Of a DNA stretch of 64,000 nucleotides, positions 60,016-64,000 are shown piece by piece (within the stretch, counting starts at the first letter, position 1; every line of letters starts with the position of its first letter). The stretch lies in contig JBCCLH010000006.1 in the NCBI GenBank assembly GCA_039026955.1, positions 88,401 through 152,400 on the forward strand, read 5' to 3'. The stretch is from Kordia sp039026955. GTDB lineage: Bacteria > Bacteroidota > Bacteroidia > Flavobacteriales > Flavobacteriaceae. The notes below the pieces were generated by a model. It saw only the letters and a list, made by a program, of their open reading frames with translations. It had not been told where the DNA came from and ran no database searches. The position numbers were made by a program, and so were the translations under genes.

Positions 60016-60738
60016 CTAAAACCCTAAAAGCTCCTTAAATTTATACGATTGCCTTCTGGAGATTTCAATTTCTTGTTCCGATGTTTTCATTGTGACTTTT
60101 AGTTTGCCATTGAACCACGGTACAACTTTGTCTACATGATTAAGATTGATGATTTGCTGGCGGTTTGCTCTGAAAAAAGTTTCTTCGGGTAATTTGGCTT
60201 CTATTTGATTGAGCGATTTGTAGATCAGCGGTTTGTTGTCTTCAAAATAGACTCTTGTATAATTCCCGACGATTTCAAAAACGGCAATCTCTGAAATTCG
60301 GATGAGCCAACAGTTTTCACCATCTTTGATGAAAATTTGACGGTGCAACTCAAATGGTTTTTGCTCGGTGGCTTCTTTTTCAATCGTAGCGATGACTTTT
60401 TCGATGGTTTTGGAAAATCGATCTTGACTGATTGGTTTTAATAAATAGTCAAATGCATTGTATTCAAAAGATTTGATCGCGTATTCGTCGTACGCGGTAG
60501 TAAAAATCGTGATGGGAACATTGTCTAACATTTCCAACAATTCAAAACCATTTTTTTCAGGCATATTGATGTCTAAAAACAATACGCGCGGTTGTTTTTG
60601 ATTGATCAATTCGTAAGCTTTGTCTACATTTTCAGCTTCGGCGATCAACTCAATTTGCGGATGCTTTTTGAGCAATTCCTTGAGTTCATTCCGCGCCAAG
60701 CGAGAATCTTCTACAATAATGGCAGTGATGTTTTCCAT
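60016..60738 (-). CDS. LytTR-type response regulator
   Basis: A receiver domain (AIIVEDSRLARNELKELL, Asp in FLDINMPEKNGFELL, AFDYLLKPI) is joined to a LytTR DNA-binding domain (about 135-240, ending RQSYKFKELLGF). It is co-transcribed with the LytS-type kinase encoded 1 bp upstream. Confidence 0.93.
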   Translation of the reverse strand: MENITAIIVEDSRLARNELKELLKKHPQIELIAEAENVDKAYELINQKQPRVLFLDINMPEKNGFELLEMLDNVPITIFTTAYDEYAIKSFEYNAFDYLLKPISQDRFSKTIEKVIATIEKEATEQKPFELHRQIFIKDGENCWLIRISEIAVFEIVGNYTRVYFEDNKPLIYKSLNQIEAKLPEETFFRANRQQIINLNHVDKVVPWFNGKLKVTMKTSEQEIEISRRQSYKFKELLGF

Positions 60739-60739
60739 A

Positions 60740-61801
60740 TCAACTTACAGGTATTTTAATGATGGCATGCACTTCATTTGCTACTTCATTGAGTGTAAAA
60801 GTAGCTTTTTCTCCATATAATAATTCCAAACGCTTAGAAATATTATCCACTCCAATTTTCGTGGAATCGCTTCCTGCTTTTAAGGTTCCCGTATTGTTGA
60901 CTTGCAGTATGATTTCTTCATTGTTAGTAGCCACAATCAACGTGATTTTTCCACCATTTTTTTGGTTAGAAATTCCGTGTTTGATACCATTTTCAACCAA
61001 CATTTGCAGAATCATCGGTGGAATTTTGATTTGCAACAACGATTCATCTATTTGTTGTTCGTATTGCAAACGATCTTCCAATTGAATTTTAGACAATGCG
61101 ACATAATTATCCACTGTTTCTATTTCTTGTGCAATTTGAATGGAATCTATCTTGTTGATATTCAAAGAATAACGCAACATTTCTGAAAGTCGCGTAAGCA
61201 TTTCTCTCGATTTGCTCACATCTTCTAACATGAGTCCACGAATATTATTCAAACTGTTGAACATGAAATGCGGATTGAGTTGTCCTTTGAGTGTATTTAA
61301 TTGGGATTCCTTTAGAGAAGCTTCTAAACGTAAACGATCTATTTTATTGCGTTGCATACGTGTAATCGTTTTAATCGCTACATATAACAATATCCAGAAA
61401 AACATGTAAATATAGATATTGATTGATGTTGCAAAGATCATTCTCGCCGTAACAGGCAATACCTTTTGATGCATCGAAGAAAAGGCTAACTTGCTAAATC
61501 CCATAATGAGTACAATGAACACCAAGGAAACGATGACATATACTATAAAAAGCTTCATGTAGTTTTTTGGGACTTGATTTTCTAGAAAATTTATTCGTTT
61601 TATATACAAGCGCACCCAAGTGGTAAGTCCAATTCCTAGAATCATAAACGCGAGTCCTTCAAAGATAAAATAGGCAGGTTTGACACCACTATCGCCTCCA
61701 AAATAGATTTCTGCGCCGATATTGATACTGACTAATAATCCCCAGCCTATCACCTGTAAAACCCAAAAAATAATTGTATTTGTTTTTTTTGAAGCTACCA
61801 T
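60740..61801 (-). CDS. LytS/YehU-type sensor histidine kinase
   Basis: Four membrane helices (about 10-135) precede the His_kinase domain with NPHFMFNSLNNIRGLM and an HATPase-like C-terminal half (IPPMILQMLVENGIKHGI, GVDNISKRLELLYG). The pattern is the common Bacteroidota LytS/LytTR sensor pair. Confidence 0.93.
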   Translation of the reverse strand: MVASKKTNTIIFWVLQVIGWGLLVSINIGAEIYFGGDSGVKPAYFIFEGLAFMILGIGLTTWVRLYIKRINFLENQVPKNYMKLFIVYVIVSLVFIVLIMGFSKLAFSSMHQKVLPVTARMIFATSINIYIYMFFWILLYVAIKTITRMQRNKIDRLRLEASLKESQLNTLKGQLNPHFMFNSLNNIRGLMLEDVSKSREMLTRLSEMLRYSLNINKIDSIQIAQEIETVDNYVALSKIQLEDRLQYEQQIDESLLQIKIPPMILQMLVENGIKHGISNQKNGGKITLIVATNNEEIILQVNNTGTLKAGSDSTKIGVDNISKRLELLYGEKATFTLNEVANEVHAIIKIPVS

Positions 61802-61880
61802 TTGTATAGAATAAAGGTCAAAAATAATTGAAAATGCACTTTCCGTTGTTCGAAAAGTGCATTATGATTTGATTGATGAT

Positions 61881-63293
61881 TTAGAATCGTGCGTTAATCC
61901 AGTCCGAAACAAAGTTTAGTGCAACAGGCGCAAATGTTTCTTCGATATCTGCGTATTCACTAAATGCGCCTGTTTCTGAGGTTTGAAATAGGTGGTTTAG
62001 GTTTTTAAATTCCTTGATGGTTACGTCTTTGTTATGTTGTAATCCTTTTTTGATTCCGTCTAGATTTAATTTAGGCAATACTTGAAAATCCTTTTCGCCG
62101 TTTACTGCCAATACAGGACAGTCTACTTTTACTAAAGAGGTTTGTGGGTCATAGCCTAAGAATGTGCGCATCCACGGTCCTGTTAATGTTTTTATTTGAT
62201 TGTCGATTGCAATGTCTGATAATTCTTTTTTAGAAGCTTCAGTGACCATTTTATCGCGCATTTCTTCAAACAAAGCTTTCATTTCTTTGTCTGAGTTCTC
62301 GCCTTTATAATTTGCGCAGATTTCGAAGATTTTCTTAGATATTGGCAACGATGCTTCTATATCTCTTGGATCTGTTCCGTTGAGTTCTGCACCTTTTTTT
62401 CCTTGTGTGAGTAATACTTCGATTCCATCTACGCCAGGTCCGGCTAATAATACACAAAATGCTACTTTTTTGTTTCTAGCGGCAATTATTGGTGCGATGA
62501 GTCCGCCTTCACTATGACCAATGAATCCAATTTTGTTTACGTCTACTACATCGCCACGTGTTTGTAAATAGTTCATTGCGGCTTCTGCATCGTCGGCAAA
62601 GTCAAATGAAGTTGCCGTTCCAAAATCGCCTTCTGATTTTGCAGTTCCTCTGTCGTCATAGCGTAAGACTGCAATTCCTTTACGAGTTAAATGATCTGCT
62701 AAGACTAAAAAAGGTTTGTGACCTAACAATTCTTCATTACGATCTTGCGGACCTGAACCTGTAATTAAAATCGCTACAGGCGGATTTTTAACGTTGGCAG
62801 GTATGGTTAACGTTCCTGAAAACTTGATATTGTTAGCAGCTTTGTTTTTAAAAGTCACTTCTTCAGAAGCGTATGGATAGGGTTTTTTAGGCTCCTGTGG
62901 TTTTGGTTTTACCTCTTCTTTTTCACGCTTTTCCTCTTTTTTCCCTTTTTTTAGATCTAAAGGAAAAGTTTGTCCACCTTGACTGAACGTTCCTGAAAAA
63001 GCACCATCTGAAAAGGTAGCCGTGTATTCCATTCCTATTTGAGCATACGTAATTGTCAACTTATTGTCTTCAAACGTAGTTTTGTCGGTCGCAAGATCGT
63101 AAGCGCCTTGCTTTGGACTGTCGAGAGTAGTTGTATATCCATCACCGCTTTGTGAAATGTTGAATACAATAGGAAGTTCCATTCCTTGAATATTCAACGC
63201 TCCTTTCCATGTCCCCGAAATATTTTGCGCCGAAGCCACAAGCGTTCCCAAGAGAAAAGCAAGTCTGAAAATAAGTTTGATAAATGATTGCAT
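61881..63293 (-). CDS. exported alpha/beta hydrolase with N-terminal beta domain
   Basis: A signal peptide (to ASA) precedes a lipocalin-like beta domain (about 25-130) that resembles DUF3887/Serine-hydrolase-associated domains. A Lys/Glu/Pro-rich linker follows (KKEEKREKEEVKPKPQEPKKP). The hydrolase part has GSGPQDRNEE, nucleophile GHSEGG (GxSxG) and late LNHLFQ, as in dienelactone-hydrolase-like esterases or peptidases. Substrate unknown. Confidence 0.88.
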   Translation of the reverse strand: MQSFIKLIFRLAFLLGTLVASAQNISGTWKGALNIQGMELPIVFNISQSGDGYTTTLDSPKQGAYDLATDKTTFEDNKLTITYAQIGMEYTATFSDGAFSGTFSQGGQTFPLDLKKGKKEEKREKEEVKPKPQEPKKPYPYASEEVTFKNKAANNIKFSGTLTIPANVKNPPVAILITGSGPQDRNEELLGHKPFLVLADHLTRKGIAVLRYDDRGTAKSEGDFGTATSFDFADDAEAAMNYLQTRGDVVDVNKIGFIGHSEGGLIAPIIAARNKKVAFCVLLAGPGVDGIEVLLTQGKKGAELNGTDPRDIEASLPISKKIFEICANYKGENSDKEMKALFEEMRDKMVTEASKKELSDIAIDNQIKTLTGPWMRTFLGYDPQTSLVKVDCPVLAVNGEKDFQVLPKLNLDGIKKGLQHNKDVTIKEFKNLNHLFQTSETGAFSEYADIEETFAPVALNFVSDWINARF

Positions 63294-63470
63294 GACTGTC
63301 GTTTTTTGATTATGACATAAAAGTATTGCACTTTGGAGTTTCTACAATCAAAATTATGACGAACGGTTTTTTGGATGTGGTGAGCGGTTTTTTTGAAGTA
63401 AACTATCAATAAAAAGCGCTCATAATTATATTTATGAACGCTTCAATATATTATTATCTTTTTTTAATTA
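63294..63470. other. short intergenic region
   Basis: AT-rich; includes ATAAAAAGCGCTCATAATTATATTTATGAACGCTT (63411-63445), whose arms GCGCTCAT/ATGAACGC form an imperfect hairpin that could terminate the 63471-63917 transcript. Otherwise nothing recognised. Confidence 0.4.
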
Positions 63471-63917
63471 TTACTCAAATAATAATCCATAACTTCTACC
63501 ACTTGGAGAGATATCTAGTTGGTTATTACCAACGGGTTCATATGCTTCTAGTGGAGGTGTTAAATTATATTTTATATTACTTTTTGTGTTTTCGATTTTA
63601 ATATCAGTATCTGGAAATAAAATTCTTAGTAATTCAGATTTAAAAGAAGATAATATCATCATCAATTCGAATACTAAATTACTATCTGCTTGATTTTTTT
63701 TTAACTCATAATTTTCCTTTTCATAAAATGAAAAATCAGTAATTATTTTATAATTTTTTTTGCTTGAAGACAAATTATTTTTTATTCGAAACGAATCCGC
63801 AACCTTACTAATCTCAATTGATGAAAAATCTTCACACACTCCATGTTCAACTATATAATTAAACATATTAATTATAAGTTGAGGCGCTTCTTTTTTAATA
63901 TTGATAGTATTTTTCAT
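63471..63917 (-). CDS. unknown 148-aa protein
   Basis: I do not recognise the family. The sequence is rich in Asn, Lys and Ile, cytosolic, and reads as mixed alpha/beta, with APQLIINMFNYIVEHGV at the start and PLEAYEPVGNNQLDISPSG near the end. Composition is more AT-biased than neighbours. It starts 83 bp before the window edge. Confidence 0.55.
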   Translation of the reverse strand: MKNTINIKKEAPQLIINMFNYIVEHGVCEDFSSIEISKVADSFRIKNNLSSSKKNYKIITDFSFYEKENYELKKNQADSNLVFELMMILSSFKSELLRILFPDTDIKIENTKSNIKYNLTPPLEAYEPVGNNQLDISPSGRSYGLLFE

Positions 63918-64000
63918 AAATAATTACTAGATAAAAACCCATGGATTAATAAAAATGAGGACAAATTTACATTTTTTTATATAATTCCTGAAATATTTTA

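Overview
The window looks like chromosomal DNA of a marine Flavobacteriaceae bacterium (Bacteroidota); a Kordia-like organism is my guess, which I could not check. The reasons are AT-rich DNA, a mevalonate pathway, POTRA/beta-barrel outer-membrane proteins, many secreted proteins and Bacteroidota lipoproteins, LytTR/LytS and NarL-type two-component pairs, one site matching the Bacteroidota -7 promoter box (TAnnTTTG), and many short palindromic repeats of a flavobacterial type between genes.

Layout. 1-2,300: a tRNA array continuing beyond the left edge, with Asp, Pro, Leu, Arg, Gln, CAU, Ile, His and Phe anticodons, several structurally abnormal copies, and at least four further tRNA-like remnants. 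It leads to an SPFH/Band-7 (slipin) gene, a combination that recalls RNA-repair loci. 3.5-11.6 kb: an AraC-type regulator, an S53 peptidase, a 146-aa protein with a Cys-rich tail, a 525-aa Cys/Thr-rich modular protein, then an APH-like kinase, a HopA1-like protein and a LanC cyclase. I read this as a three-enzyme (class V-like) lanthipeptide system acting on a giant multi-module substrate. It is the most novel part of the window. 12.3-22.4 kb: an arsenosugar biosynthesis cluster (peroxidase-like protein, ArsS, rhodanese, two glycosyltransferases, purine nucleoside phosphorylase, DoxX, ArsM, sterol-desaturase-like and DUF547 proteins). 23.2-33.8 kb: ECF sigma factor with a membrane partner, TraB/GumN, NUDIX, RidA, epimerase, an outer-membrane/lipoprotein/glycoside hydrolase operon, and a second DUF547 gene. 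34-42 kb: an FAD oxidoreductase with a membrane [4Fe-4S] protein, a MORN-like protein and a three-gene glycosyltransferase operon. 42-48 kb: small proteins, a NarL-type two-component system, and an RluB-like enzyme. 49-53 kb: nitrilase, UbiA prenyltransferase, mevalonate kinase, diphosphomevalonate decarboxylase. 53.6-64 kb: two large exported proteins, a BaiN/HI0933-type flavoprotein, RluF, a LytTR/LytS pair and an alpha/beta hydrolase.

In the peptide locus the proposed order is: the kinase phosphorylates Thr/Ser, the HopA1-like protein eliminates phosphate, LanC adds Cys thiols to form thioether rings, and the S53 peptidase may cut between modules at recurring AQAQ-type junctions. A double hairpin separates the substrate gene from the enzymes and could set a high substrate-to-enzyme ratio. 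In the arsenosugar cluster ArsM methylates arsenic, ArsS adds the 5'-deoxyadenosyl group, and the phosphorylase is well placed to remove adenine before glycosyl transfer.

Intergenic DNA is unusually repeat-rich: two 77-bp arrays of exactly eleven heptamers each, a 105-bp duplicated element, 43-bp tandem repeats and several palindrome families, one of which appears to have inserted in frame into a glycosyltransferase gene.
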